Source of the DNA: JAMHWF01 sp035911095
GTDB lineage: Bacteria > Pseudomonadota > Gammaproteobacteria > Burkholderiales > Burkholderiaceae_C
Direction of reading: 5' to 3'
Assembly: GCA_035911095.1 (NCBI GenBank)
Contig: JAMHWF010000123.1
Span: 33,969-97,968 of the forward strand
Length of the DNA: 64,000 nucleotides
Shown piece by piece: positions 50,297 to 58,214 of this stretch (positions within the stretch are counted from its first letter, which is position 1; every line of letters begins with the position of its first letter). The notes beneath the pieces are model-generated. The model was given only the letters and a program-made list of their open reading frames with translations, searched no databases and was not told the origin of the DNA. The position numbers and the translations under genes were made by a program.

Positions 50297-51835
50297 ATGG
50301 GGTCGTTGCGCGTCCGCCTGCTGGCCGCCGCGGCGGCCTGGGTCGCGATCGCGCTGCTGCTGGCAGGCTGGGCCCTCGCGACGCTGTTCCGCGCGCATGT
50401 CGAGGCGGAGCTGGCCGAGCGGATGCGCGGCCACCTCGAGCAGCTGGTCGCTGCGCTGATGGTCGGCCCTGACGGGCGCGTGATGCTGGCGCGCGAGCTC
50501 TCGGAGCCCTTGTTCCGCCAGCCCGCGAGCGGGCTCTACTGGATCGTCGAGCCGATGCCTGCCGCTGCGGGAGCCGGCGAACGCGGCCAGGCTGGCGGGG
50601 AGGAGGAAGGCCAGGCTGGCGGAGAAGCCGGTGGAGAAGCGGGCGAACAAGCGGGCGAACAAGCGGGTGGCCAGGCAAGCGGCGAGGGCGCAAACGAACC
50701 GGGCGCCGCTGTGGACACCGGCCTGCGCTCGCGCTCGCTCTGGGACCACCCGCTTGTGCTGCCCGCCGCACCCGGCGCGGTCGCCGATGACGGCGTGCAG
50801 CGGCTCGAGGCTGCCGGCCCGCGCGGGCAGCCGCTGGTGCTCTGGGCGCGCGAGGTGCGCCTTGCCGGCGCGGCGGCCCCGCTGCGCGTCGCGGTCGGGG
50901 CCGACACGACGCGGCAGCGCCAGATGAGCGCCTCCTTCACCCGCACGCTGGCCGGCTCGCTGGCGGTGCTCGGCCTCGGCTTGATCGGCGCCGCGGTGCT
51001 GCAGGTGCAGCTCGGCCTGCGCCCGCTCGCGCGGCTGCATGCGGCGCTGCAGGGGCTGCGCGCCGGGCGCACGCCGCGGGTCGACGGGCGCTTCCCGGAC
51101 GAGGTGCGGCCGCTGGTCGACGAGCTGAACGGCCTGCTCGACGAGAACGCCGCGATCGTCGAGCACGCGCGCACCCAGACCGGCAACCTGGCGCATGCGC
51201 TGAAGACGCCGCTGGCGGTGATCGCCAACGCGACGCGCGAACTGCCCGGGCCGACCGCCGCGCTGGTCGCCGAGCAGGCCGGGCGCATGGGCGAGCAGGT
51301 CGAGCGCCATCTCGCGCGCGCCCGCAGCACGGCCGCCGTGCGCGGCCGCGGGCCGGGTTGCGCGGTGGCGCCGCTGCTCGAGGACCTGCGCCGCACCGTC
51401 GAGCGGCTGCACGCCGGCCGCGACGTGGCGCTGACGCTAGAGGCGGCGCCGGGGTTGCGCTTTCGCGGCGATGCCGCCGACCTGCAGGAGATGGTCGGCA
51501 ACCTGCTGGACAACGCCGCCAAGTGGGCGGCGCGGCGGGTGTCGATCGCCGCGCGGCGCGAGGGCGCGCAGCTCGTCGTCGAGGTCGGGGACGACGGGCC
51601 CGGCATCGCCCCCGCCGACCGGGCCGCGGTGCTCGAGCGCGGGCGCCGTCTCGACGAGACGCGGCCCGGCACCGGCCTGGGCCTGGCGATCGTCGACGAG
51701 ACGGTGCGGCTCTACGGCGGCAGCCTCGCGCTCGACACCGCCCCCGAGGGCGGGCTGCTCGCACGGCTGCGGCTGCCCGCGGGCCCCGAGGAGGCGGCTC
51801 AGGCGCGCCAGGCGGCGCGCCTGCCGCCGGGATGA
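50297..51835 (+). CDS. Membrane sensor histidine kinase (QseC/PmrB-like)
   Basis: A 512-residue kinase. Membrane segments at about 11-31 and 217-238 bound a periplasmic sensor domain; HAMP to about 275; HisKA with predicted phospho-acceptor His300 in NLAHALKTPLAV; ATPase with NLLDNAAKWA, DDGPGIAPADR, GTGLGLAIVDE. Unusually, the sensor domain contains a low-complexity insert at about 90-136, made of Gly, Glu, Ala and Gln. Start ATG 50297. Likely partner of the regulator at 47959-48615. Confidence 0.9.
   Translation: MGSLRVRLLAAAAAWVAIALLLAGWALATLFRAHVEAELAERMRGHLEQLVAALMVGPDGRVMLARELSEPLFRQPASGLYWIVEPMPAAAGAGERGQAGGEEEGQAGGEAGGEAGEQAGEQAGGQASGEGANEPGAAVDTGLRSRSLWDHPLVLPAAPGAVADDGVQRLEAAGPRGQPLVLWAREVRLAGAAAPLRVAVGADTTRQRQMSASFTRTLAGSLAVLGLGLIGAAVLQVQLGLRPLARLHAALQGLRAGRTPRVDGRFPDEVRPLVDELNGLLDENAAIVEHARTQTGNLAHALKTPLAVIANATRELPGPTAALVAEQAGRMGEQVERHLARARSTAAVRGRGPGCAVAPLLEDLRRTVERLHAGRDVALTLEAAPGLRFRGDAADLQEMVGNLLDNAAKWAARRVSIAARREGAQLVVEVGDDGPGIAPADRAAVLERGRRLDETRPGTGLGLAIVDETVRLYGGSLALDTAPEGGLLARLRLPAGPEEAAQARQAARLPPG
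50564..50704 (+). repeat. Low-complexity repeat inside the sensor kinase gene
   Basis: Tandem, imperfect 9- to 12-bp units (GCGGGCGAACAA, GGCCAGGCTGGC and variants) encode QAGG, EAGG and EQAG repeats in the periplasmic sensor domain. Such repeats change length by slippage in multiples of three. Confidence 0.75.
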
Positions 51836-51902
51836 AGCGAGCTGGCGGCGGCCCGGGCGTGACCGGGCCGCGTGCGGGCGCGCGAGTCCGAAGGCGGGTG
51901 TC

Positions 51903-54242
51903 TCAGTACGAGGCGCGCAGGCTCAGCGTGACGCTGCGCGGCTCGCCGAAGAAGTTCTGCCGCCCGGGGTAGCTGACCTTCTCGTAGTAGGTGCGGTCGA
52001 ACAGGTTGTCGATGTTGAGCGCGACGCGGTAGTGATCGTTGAAGCGGTAGGCCGCCTGCAGCGCGGCGACCGCATAGCCCGGTCCGTCGACCCGGTTCAC
52101 GCCGCTGCTGTTGTAGAAGCGGCTCACCGCGCGCAGGCCGCCTCCCGCCTCCAGCCCGGGCAGCAGGGCGTCCAGCCTGACCTGGGTCCAGAGGTTGACG
52201 TTGTGCTTCGGCGTGAAGCTGCTCAGGCTCGTGCCTTCCTGCCCGGCCGCGGCGCGCAGCAGCTTGGTCGCGGTGTAGGCATAGCCCGCGGTCAGCGACC
52301 AGCCGGGCGTGATCTCGCCCCGCAGCTCGGCCTCGAGGCCCTGGCTGCGCGCCTTGCCGGAGGCGATCGAGAAGCGGTCGTCGTTCGGGTCGGTCAAGGC
52401 GCGCTTCTCGTCGACCAGACGGTAGATCGCCGCCGACCAGGTGAGGCGGCCGTCGCGCGCCTCGCCTTTCAGGCCGAGCTCGAACTGGCGCCCGGTGCGC
52501 GGCTCGAGCGCCTCGCCGGTGGCGGTGATGCCGTTCTGCGGCTTGAACACCTCGTTGTAGCCGAGGTAAAGCGAGGTCGAGCGCGTCAGGTCGGCGATCA
52601 CCGCGGCGTAGGGCGTCAGCTCGGCGCTGGCCTTGAAGGTGGTCGGCGTGCCGAACGACACGCCGCTCGACTTCCACCAGCTGAGCCGCGCGCCGCCGAC
52701 CAGGGTCCAGGCGGCGGCGGGCTTGATGCGCAGCTGCGTGTAGGTGCCGTAGGAGCTGACGCGCACCCGCGAGACGTCGGTGTCGAGGTCGAACGCCGGC
52801 TCGGGGATCGCGTAGGGGTCGACGTCGAACAGGTTGATCCTGCCGGGCACCTCGTCGTAGCCGGCATAGCGGGTGTTGTTGCCGCTGCGGCGGTAGTCGG
52901 CGCCGATCAGGAGGTTGTGCGTCTGCCCGCCCCAGGTGAACGGCGTCGACAGGTGCAGGTCGGCGCTGTTGTCCTGGTCGTCGCGCTCGAAGGCGGAGGC
53001 GGAGAGCGCGTCCATCGTGCCGTCCGCGGCGGGCACCGACGGGTCGAGGTAGCGCGAGTCGTTGCTGCGCTCGACGCGGCGCAGCGAGAGCTTCACGCGG
53101 CCCTGGTTCGCGAGGCGGTGCTCGAGCTCGCCGAAGTAGCTCTTCGACAGCAGCAACTGGCGGTTCCAGTCCTGCACCGGCATCGTCGAGCGCGGCATGT
53201 CGATCAGGCGGCCGCCGGGCCAGGTCGGCAGGCCGCGCGACAGCACGCTGTGCACGCCCTGCCACAGCGCGCCGACCGAAAGCGTGGTGTCCGGGCGCAG
53301 GTCGGCCTCCAGCGTGCCGTAGACCAGCTTCTTGTCGCCGTCGATCTGGTCCATGAAGGTGTCGTAGTCCTGCAGCACGGCGACCAGCCGGCCGCGCACC
53401 GCGCCGCTGGCATCGAGCGCGCCGGTGACGTCGAGCTCGCCGCGGTAGTTCTGCCAGGAGCCGACGCTGACACCCGCGAGCAGCTGCGGCGTCGCCAGCG
53501 CCCGCTTGCGCGCGATGTTGACCGTCACCGCCGGGTCGCCGGCGCCGCTGAAGATGCCGGAGGCGCCGCGCAGCACCTCGACGCGGTCGTAGGCCGCGAG
53601 GTCGAAGTAGATGCCGTTGGCGTCGGTCTGCAGCGTGAGGCCGTCGAGCTGGTAGTTGTCGGCGGCGTAGCCGCGCGCCATGAACTGGGTGTAGCTGCCG
53701 GCGGCGTCGTAGCGCTGCACGGTCACGCCGGTGACCTGCTTCAGCGCGTCTTCGATCGTCACGATGTTCTGGTCGTCGAGCTGCTGACGGGTGATGACCG
53801 TGACCGAGTTCGGGATCTCGCGCAGCGGGCGGGCGTCCTTGCCGATCGTCGTCGCCGGCGCGGCGTAGGCGCCACTGCCCTCGGTGCCGGCATCGCGCAC
53901 GGCGCTGGCGTTGACGCGCACCGCGGGCATGAGCGTCTCGCCGGCGGAGGGCGCGGCGCCCGCGGCCGGCTCGCGCGCCGCTGGGGGGGCCGGGGTGCTG
54001 GCCGACGCGGGCGCTGGCGCCGGCTCCGCCGGTTGGGCGACGACGGGGGCGGCGATGCAGGCGCAGACGATGGCACTCAGCGCGGGTGCCGGGCACGGGC
54101 GCGACAGGCCCAGCGCAAGGCGCCGAGGAGGGCGGCCCCCAAGGGAGCCGGCGAGGGCGCCGGTGACGAGGCGGGAAGAGGGGCCGGAAGAGGGGCCGGA
54201 AGAAGGGTCGGAGGAGGGGCGTGTGGCAGCAGGACGCGGCAT
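51903..54242 (-). CDS. TonB-dependent siderophore receptor
   Basis: A receptor of up to 779 residues. Plug: TIGKDARPLREIPNSVTVIT, RQQLDDQNIVTIEDALKQVTGV, YDRVEVLRGASGIFSGAGDP; barrel to SVTLSLRASY. There is no STN domain. The N-terminus is uncertain: the longest frame has about 50 residues of low-complexity and basic sequence before a signal-like segment (PALSAIVCACIAAPVVAQ), and a start nearer that segment is possible. A Fur-like box lies about 60 bp upstream of 54242, so iron control is likely. It is not linked to siderophore synthesis genes here. Confidence 0.9.
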   Translation of the reverse strand: MPRPAATRPSSDPSSGPSSGPSSRLVTGALAGSLGGRPPRRLALGLSRPCPAPALSAIVCACIAAPVVAQPAEPAPAPASASTPAPPAAREPAAGAAPSAGETLMPAVRVNASAVRDAGTEGSGAYAAPATTIGKDARPLREIPNSVTVITRQQLDDQNIVTIEDALKQVTGVTVQRYDAAGSYTQFMARGYAADNYQLDGLTLQTDANGIYFDLAAYDRVEVLRGASGIFSGAGDPAVTVNIARKRALATPQLLAGVSVGSWQNYRGELDVTGALDASGAVRGRLVAVLQDYDTFMDQIDGDKKLVYGTLEADLRPDTTLSVGALWQGVHSVLSRGLPTWPGGRLIDMPRSTMPVQDWNRQLLLSKSYFGELEHRLANQGRVKLSLRRVERSNDSRYLDPSVPAADGTMDALSASAFERDDQDNSADLHLSTPFTWGGQTHNLLIGADYRRSGNNTRYAGYDEVPGRINLFDVDPYAIPEPAFDLDTDVSRVRVSSYGTYTQLRIKPAAAWTLVGGARLSWWKSSGVSFGTPTTFKASAELTPYAAVIADLTRSTSLYLGYNEVFKPQNGITATGEALEPRTGRQFELGLKGEARDGRLTWSAAIYRLVDEKRALTDPNDDRFSIASGKARSQGLEAELRGEITPGWSLTAGYAYTATKLLRAAAGQEGTSLSSFTPKHNVNLWTQVRLDALLPGLEAGGGLRAVSRFYNSSGVNRVDGPGYAVAALQAAYRFNDHYRVALNIDNLFDRTYYEKVSYPGRQNFFGEPRSVTLSLRASY
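54174..54221 (-). repeat. Four 12-bp tandem repeats at the 5' end of the receptor gene
   Basis: Two identical units GGAAGAGGGGCC (plus strand) are followed by two variants. Read in frame they give SSGP-type repeats before the signal peptide. They lie where a frame or start change would affect translation of the receptor. Confidence 0.6.
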
Positions 54243-54300
54243 CGCGATCGGTCTCGGGGCGTTGGAAGGAACGACCCGGTGCCGAAGGGTGCAGGTCAGA

Positions 54301-54321
54301 GAATGTGAACCATTCGCATTC
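54301..54321. promoter_or_regulatory. Fur box upstream of the siderophore receptor
   Basis: GAATGTGAACCATTCGCATT plus C is close to the AATGATAATCATTCGCATT form of the Fur box. Its left and right halves are near-inverted (GAATG-GAA and the complement of CATTCGCATTC). Confidence 0.6.
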
Positions 54322-54393
54322 TATGGTCGACGACCGAGGGGCACGGATGTTGCTGCCCCAGTGACCCATGTCTACCGCGCGCCGCCGCCTGCG

Positions 54394-55674
54394 ATGAAAT
54401 CCGCCCTTGCCTTTCTCGTGCTGGCGCGTCGCAGCGAAATCGAAGAACTCGAACAGCTCGCGCGCACCTGCGCCCTGGTTGGCGCCATCGGCCAGCTGGT
54501 GCATGGCCTGCAGCGCGAGCGCGGCTTGTCCAACGTGCTGCTCGCCTCGCGCGGGCAGCGCTTCGCGGCGCAGCGGCAGGCGCAGCTCGGCGAGAGCCTG
54601 CGCCTCGAGCAGGCGGTGCGGGCGGGCTTCGAACAGCTGGGGGCCGCCCCGCCGCGTGTCGGCAACCGTTCGCGCCTGTTCAGCCGCATCGCCGCGGTGG
54701 TGCCCGGCCTCGTCGCGCTGCCGGCGCTGCGCCGCCGTATCGGCGCGCTCGAGGTCGATGTCGACGAGGCGACCGCTGCCTACGTCAAGCTGATCGCGGG
54801 CCTGCTCGCGGTCGTCTTCGAGGCCGCCGACGGTGCAACGGACCCGGAGATCTCGGGCCTGCTCGCAGCGCTCTTCAACTTCATGCAGGGCAAGGAGTTC
54901 GCGGGCCAGGAGCGCGCCTGCGGTGCCGCGGCCTTCGCCGTCGGCCGCGCCGTCGAGTCGCGCCGACAGCAGTGGCTGCGGCTGATCGCCGCGCAGGAGC
55001 GCTGCTTCCGCTTCTTCGCCGACTTCGGCAAGCCGGCGCTGGTCGAGGAATGGCAGCGCGGCCAGCCCGCGGCCGAGACGGCCGAGCTGGAGCGGTTGCG
55101 CCGCATCGCCTGCACCGCGGCCGACACGCCACTCGACCCCGAGCTGAGCGCCGCCTGGTTCGACTGCTGCTCGCTGCGCATCGACGCGATGAAGGTGGTC
55201 GAAGACCACATGACCGAGCTGCTGCAGGCACGCTGCGAGCGACGGGTTGCGCAGGCCCTCGACGACGCCGAGGCACAGCAGGCCTTGCTCGACCGCCTGC
55301 CTTCCGACGGCGGCGATGCGGGGGCCGCCAGCCACTACTTCGATCCCCCGGGCGAGGCTGTGCGCGGCGCTCCTGCGGTGGGCGAACCGGCAGGCCCCTT
55401 CGGCCAGCAGTTCGAGCGCGCGGTGCTCGACATGCTGCACGAGCAGTCGCGCCGCGTGCAGGCCATGAGCGAAGAGCTCGATGCGGTGCGCGCTGCACTC
55501 AATGAGCGCAAGCTCGTCGAGCGCGCGAAGGGCCTGCTGATGGCACGCCGGCGCATCGACGAGCAGGAGGCGCACCGCGTCATGCGCCAGGCGGCGATGA
55601 AGCAGAGCCGCCGGCTCGTGGATGTCGCCGAGTCGGTGCTCGCGATGGCCGACGTCTGGCCGGATGGCGCCTGA
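54394..55674 (+). CDS. nasR: Nitrate-sensing antitermination regulator (NIT-ANTAR)
   Basis: A 426-residue RNA-binding regulator. Residues about 30-275 form a NIT domain that senses nitrate/nitrite (LVHGLQRERGLSNVLLASRG, LLAALFNFMQGKEFAGQERA); a spacer follows, and the C-terminal 60 residues are an ANTAR domain (ALNERKLVERAKGLLMARRR, then EAHRVMRQAAMKQSRRLVDV). The ANTAR domain is predicted to bind the two hexaloop hairpins at 55860-55906 and prevent the terminator that follows. Start ATG 54394, or GTG 54361 in frame. It lies directly upstream of the nitrate operon, as in Klebsiella. Confidence 0.93.
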   Translation: MKSALAFLVLARRSEIEELEQLARTCALVGAIGQLVHGLQRERGLSNVLLASRGQRFAAQRQAQLGESLRLEQAVRAGFEQLGAAPPRVGNRSRLFSRIAAVVPGLVALPALRRRIGALEVDVDEATAAYVKLIAGLLAVVFEAADGATDPEISGLLAALFNFMQGKEFAGQERACGAAAFAVGRAVESRRQQWLRLIAAQERCFRFFADFGKPALVEEWQRGQPAAETAELERLRRIACTAADTPLDPELSAAWFDCCSLRIDAMKVVEDHMTELLQARCERRVAQALDDAEAQQALLDRLPSDGGDAGAASHYFDPPGEAVRGAPAVGEPAGPFGQQFERAVLDMLHEQSRRVQAMSEELDAVRAALNERKLVERAKGLLMARRRIDEQEAHRVMRQAAMKQSRRLVDVAESVLAMADVWPDGA

Positions 55675-55692
55675 ATGGTGCATTGCACCATT
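55674..55692. promoter_or_regulatory. Perfect 19-bp palindrome, NtrC-like half-sites
   Basis: AATGGTGCA-T-TGCACCATT, perfect 9-bp arms. GGTGCA and TGCACC are NtrC-type half-sites, in an arrangement differing from the E. coli consensus spacing. It lies about 125 bp upstream of the sigma-54 promoter, a usual distance for an enhancer site. Confidence 0.5.
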
Positions 55693-55807
55693 GCCGTACG
55701 CGATCCCGCGGCCCCTCAGCCTGTCAGCCCGAAGCCCTTGCCCTGAGCCTGCGCCAGAGCAGGCCGGGTGCCGGCAGCCGGCGCGTTCCGGCCCTCGCTG
55801 CCCTCAC

Positions 55808-55823
55808 TGGCATACCCCTTGCA
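55808..55823 (+). promoter_or_regulatory. Sigma-54 promoter of the nitrate assimilation operon
   Basis: TGGCATACCCCTTGCA is a match to TGGCAYR-N4-TTGCA. Transcription should start near 55834, giving a leader of about 205 bases that includes the two ANTAR hairpins and the terminator. Confidence 0.85.
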
Positions 55824-55859
55824 ATGTCTTGGTCATAGACCGACGAAGGTCTCCAGACG

Positions 55860-55906
55860 GGTGCATCCAACGGCGGATGTGCCGGTCGGCCGGACAAAGG
55901 CGTCCG
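55860..55906 (+). promoter_or_regulatory. Two-hairpin ANTAR (NasR) target in the nitrate operon leader
   Basis: P1: 9-bp stem GGTGCATCC/GGATGTGCC at 55860-55883 with hexaloop AACGGC. P2: 5-bp stem CGGAC/GTCCG at 55891-55906 with hexaloop AAAGGC. Both loops have A at position 1 and G at position 4, the known ANTAR signature. The loop and right arm of P2 overlap the left arm of the following terminator, so P2 and terminator cannot form together. Confidence 0.9.
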
Positions 55907-55968
55907 CATCTCAGCAGCCCGCTTCTCAAAGCGAGAGCTTCTTGTCGATGTGGGCGCCTTTTTGTTTT
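55897..55968 (+). terminator. Leader terminator (attenuator) of the nitrate operon
   Basis: AAGGCGTCCGCATC (55897-55910) pairs with GATGTGGGCGCCTT (55947-55960) over 14 bases with one G-T-type and one mismatch position, followed by TTTTTGTTTT. Together with 55674-55906 this accounts for the 364-bp gap; the rest to the nrtA start shows nothing further. Confidence 0.88.
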
Positions 55969-56038
55969 GTCGCACGACTCTCGTGCGGCGCCTGCCTTCG
56001 TCGTTGCCGCCACCGCCCGTTGCCCTGGAGCCCGCCGC

Positions 56039-57283
56039 ATGACCGACACGCCGAAACCCACGATCACCCGCCGCCAGGTGCTGCAAGGCGCAGCCGTCGG
56101 GGCCTTGGCCATCGACCCTGCGCTGCGGGCCGCGGTCTGGGCGCAGGGATCCGACAAGCCCGAGAAGGAGGAGGTGAAGATCGGCTTCATCCCGCTGACC
56201 GACTGCGCCAGCGTCGTGATGGCCTCGGTGCTCGGCATCGACAAGAAGTACGGCGTGAAGATCACGCCGAGCAAGGAAGCCAGCTGGGCCGGCGTGCGCG
56301 ACAAGCTCACCAACGGCGAGCTCGACTTCGCGCACGTGCTCTACGGCCTCGTCTATGGCGTGCAGCTCGGCGTCAGCGGCCCGAAGAAGGACATGGCCGT
56401 GCTGATGACGCTGAACCAGAACGGCCAGGCGATCACGCTGTCGCAGAAGCTGGCCGACAAGAAGGCCGTCGACGGCCCCTCGCTCGCCAAGCTCATCCAG
56501 GCCGAGAAGGGCGAGTACACCTTCGCGCAGACCTTCCCGACCGGCACCCACGCGATGTGGCTGTACTACTGGCTCGCGGCCTCGGGCATCGACCCGTTCA
56601 AGGACGTGAAGAACATCGTCGTGCCGCCGCCGCAGATGGTCGCCAACATGCGCATCGGCAACATGGACGGCTACTGCGTCGGCGAGCCGTGGAACCAGCG
56701 CGCGATCATGGACAGGATCGGCATCACCGCGATCACGACGCAGGACATCTGGAAGGACCACCCCGAGAAGGTCCTCGGCAGCACCGCCGACTTCGTCAAG
56801 CAGAACCCGAACACCGCGCGTGCGGTGACGGCCGCGATCATCGAGGCCGGCAAGTGGATCGACGCCAGCCTCGCCAACAAGGCCAAGATGGCCGAGACGA
56901 TCGCCGGCAAGAGCTACGTCAACGCCCCGGTCGACGCGATCAACCAGCGCATCCTGGGCCGCTACGAGAACGGCCTGGGCAAGACCTGGGACGACCCGAA
57001 CCACATGAAGTTCTTCGCCGACGGCGCGGCGACCTTCCCGTACCTCTCGGACGGCATGTGGTTCCTCACCCAGCACAAGCGCTGGGGCCTGCTGAAGGAA
57101 CACCCGGACTACCTGAAGGTCGCCACCGCGGTGAACCGCATCGACATCTACAAACAGGCCGCCACCGCGGCCGGGGTGTCGGTGCCGAAGGACGCGATGC
57201 GCAGCAGCAAGCTCTTCGACGGCGTGGTCTGGGACGGCAAGGACCCCAAGGCCTATGCCGACGCTTTCAAGCTGAAGGTCTGA
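56039..57283 (+). CDS. nrtA: Nitrate/nitrite ABC transporter substrate-binding protein
   Basis: A 414-residue periplasmic binding protein of the NrtA/NasF/CmpA family with a twin-arginine-like signal (TRRQVLQGAAVGALAI). Marks: KIGFIPLTDCASVVMASVLG, LDFAHVLYGLVYGVQLG, FPTGTHAMWLYYWLAASG, GYCVGEPWNQRAI, DGMWFLTQHKRWGLL. Start ATG 56039. First gene of the nitrate operon behind the ANTAR-controlled leader; nrtB follows after 10 bp. Confidence 0.95.
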   Translation: MTDTPKPTITRRQVLQGAAVGALAIDPALRAAVWAQGSDKPEKEEVKIGFIPLTDCASVVMASVLGIDKKYGVKITPSKEASWAGVRDKLTNGELDFAHVLYGLVYGVQLGVSGPKKDMAVLMTLNQNGQAITLSQKLADKKAVDGPSLAKLIQAEKGEYTFAQTFPTGTHAMWLYYWLAASGIDPFKDVKNIVVPPPQMVANMRIGNMDGYCVGEPWNQRAIMDRIGITAITTQDIWKDHPEKVLGSTADFVKQNPNTARAVTAAIIEAGKWIDASLANKAKMAETIAGKSYVNAPVDAINQRILGRYENGLGKTWDDPNHMKFFADGAATFPYLSDGMWFLTQHKRWGLLKEHPDYLKVATAVNRIDIYKQAATAAGVSVPKDAMRSSKLFDGVVWDGKDPKAYADAFKLKV

Positions 57284-57293
57284 GGAGAACGAC

Positions 57294-58214
57294 ATGGTGA
57301 GTGCCGTCTTTCATGCGCCGATGAAGCCCGCCGTGGCCGGTGCCGCGCGCGAGTCCGCGCCTGTCGCCGCCAAGCCGGGCGCCTCGGCCGCGGCCGAGGC
57401 GCCCAAGGCCGCAGCGCCGCGCCGGGGCATCGACATGCGCTGGGTCTGGATGCGCCTGCTCCCGCCGCTGGCCGGCTTCGGCGTGCTGCTGCTGATCTGG
57501 GAGTTCGTCTCGGCGACCAGCACCACCGGCTTCCCATCGCCGGCCGCCACCTGGACGCAGGCAGTCGAGGTGTTCAGCGACCCGTTCTACCGCAATGGCC
57601 CGAACGAACAGGGCGTCGGCTGGAACGTGTTGTCGTCGCTGCAGCGCGTCGCCGTCGGCTTCGGCCTGGCCGCGCTGGTGGGCATCCCGGCCGGCTTCGC
57701 GATCGGGCGCTTCGAGTTCCTGTCGCGCATGTTCAACCCGCTGATCAGCCTGCTGCGCCCGGTCTCGCCGCTGGCCTGGCTGCCGATCGGCCTGCTGGTC
57801 TTCAAGGGCGCCAACCCGGCGGCGATCTGGACGATCTTCATCTGCTCGATCTGGCCGATGGTGATCAACACCGCGGTCGGCGTGCAGCGCGTGCCGGCCG
57901 ACTACATGAACGTCGCGCGGGTGCTGAACCTGTCGGAGTGGAAGGTGATCACCAAGATCCTCTTCCCCGCGGTGCTGCCCTACATGCTGACCGGTGTGCG
58001 CCTCGCGGTGGGCACGGCCTGGCTGGTGATCGTCGCGGCCGAGATGCTGACCGGCGGCGTCGGCATCGGCTTCTGGGTGTGGGACGAGTGGAACAACCTC
58101 AACGTCGCCAACATCATCATCGCGATCTTCGTCATCGGCATCGTCGGGCTGCTGCTCGAGATGCTGCTGGTGCGCATCGCGACGGCCTTCACGTTCGAGG
58201 AGGTGAAGTCGTGA
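57294..58214 (+). CDS. nrtB: Nitrate ABC transporter permease
   Basis: A 306-residue inner-membrane subunit. After a basic/Ala-rich N-terminus there are about six membrane segments, including VLLLIWEFVS, FGLAALVGIPAGFAIG, and the permease EAA-type loop LNLSEWKVITKILFPAVLPYML. AWLVIVAAEMLTGGVGIGFWVW is characteristic of NrtB/SsuC-type nitrate permeases. It overlaps nrtC by four bases (GTGA). Confidence 0.94.
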   Translation: MVSAVFHAPMKPAVAGAARESAPVAAKPGASAAAEAPKAAAPRRGIDMRWVWMRLLPPLAGFGVLLLIWEFVSATSTTGFPSPAATWTQAVEVFSDPFYRNGPNEQGVGWNVLSSLQRVAVGFGLAALVGIPAGFAIGRFEFLSRMFNPLISLLRPVSPLAWLPIGLLVFKGANPAAIWTIFICSIWPMVINTAVGVQRVPADYMNVARVLNLSEWKVITKILFPAVLPYMLTGVRLAVGTAWLVIVAAEMLTGGVGIGFWVWDEWNNLNVANIIIAIFVIGIVGLLLEMLLVRIATAFTFEEVKS

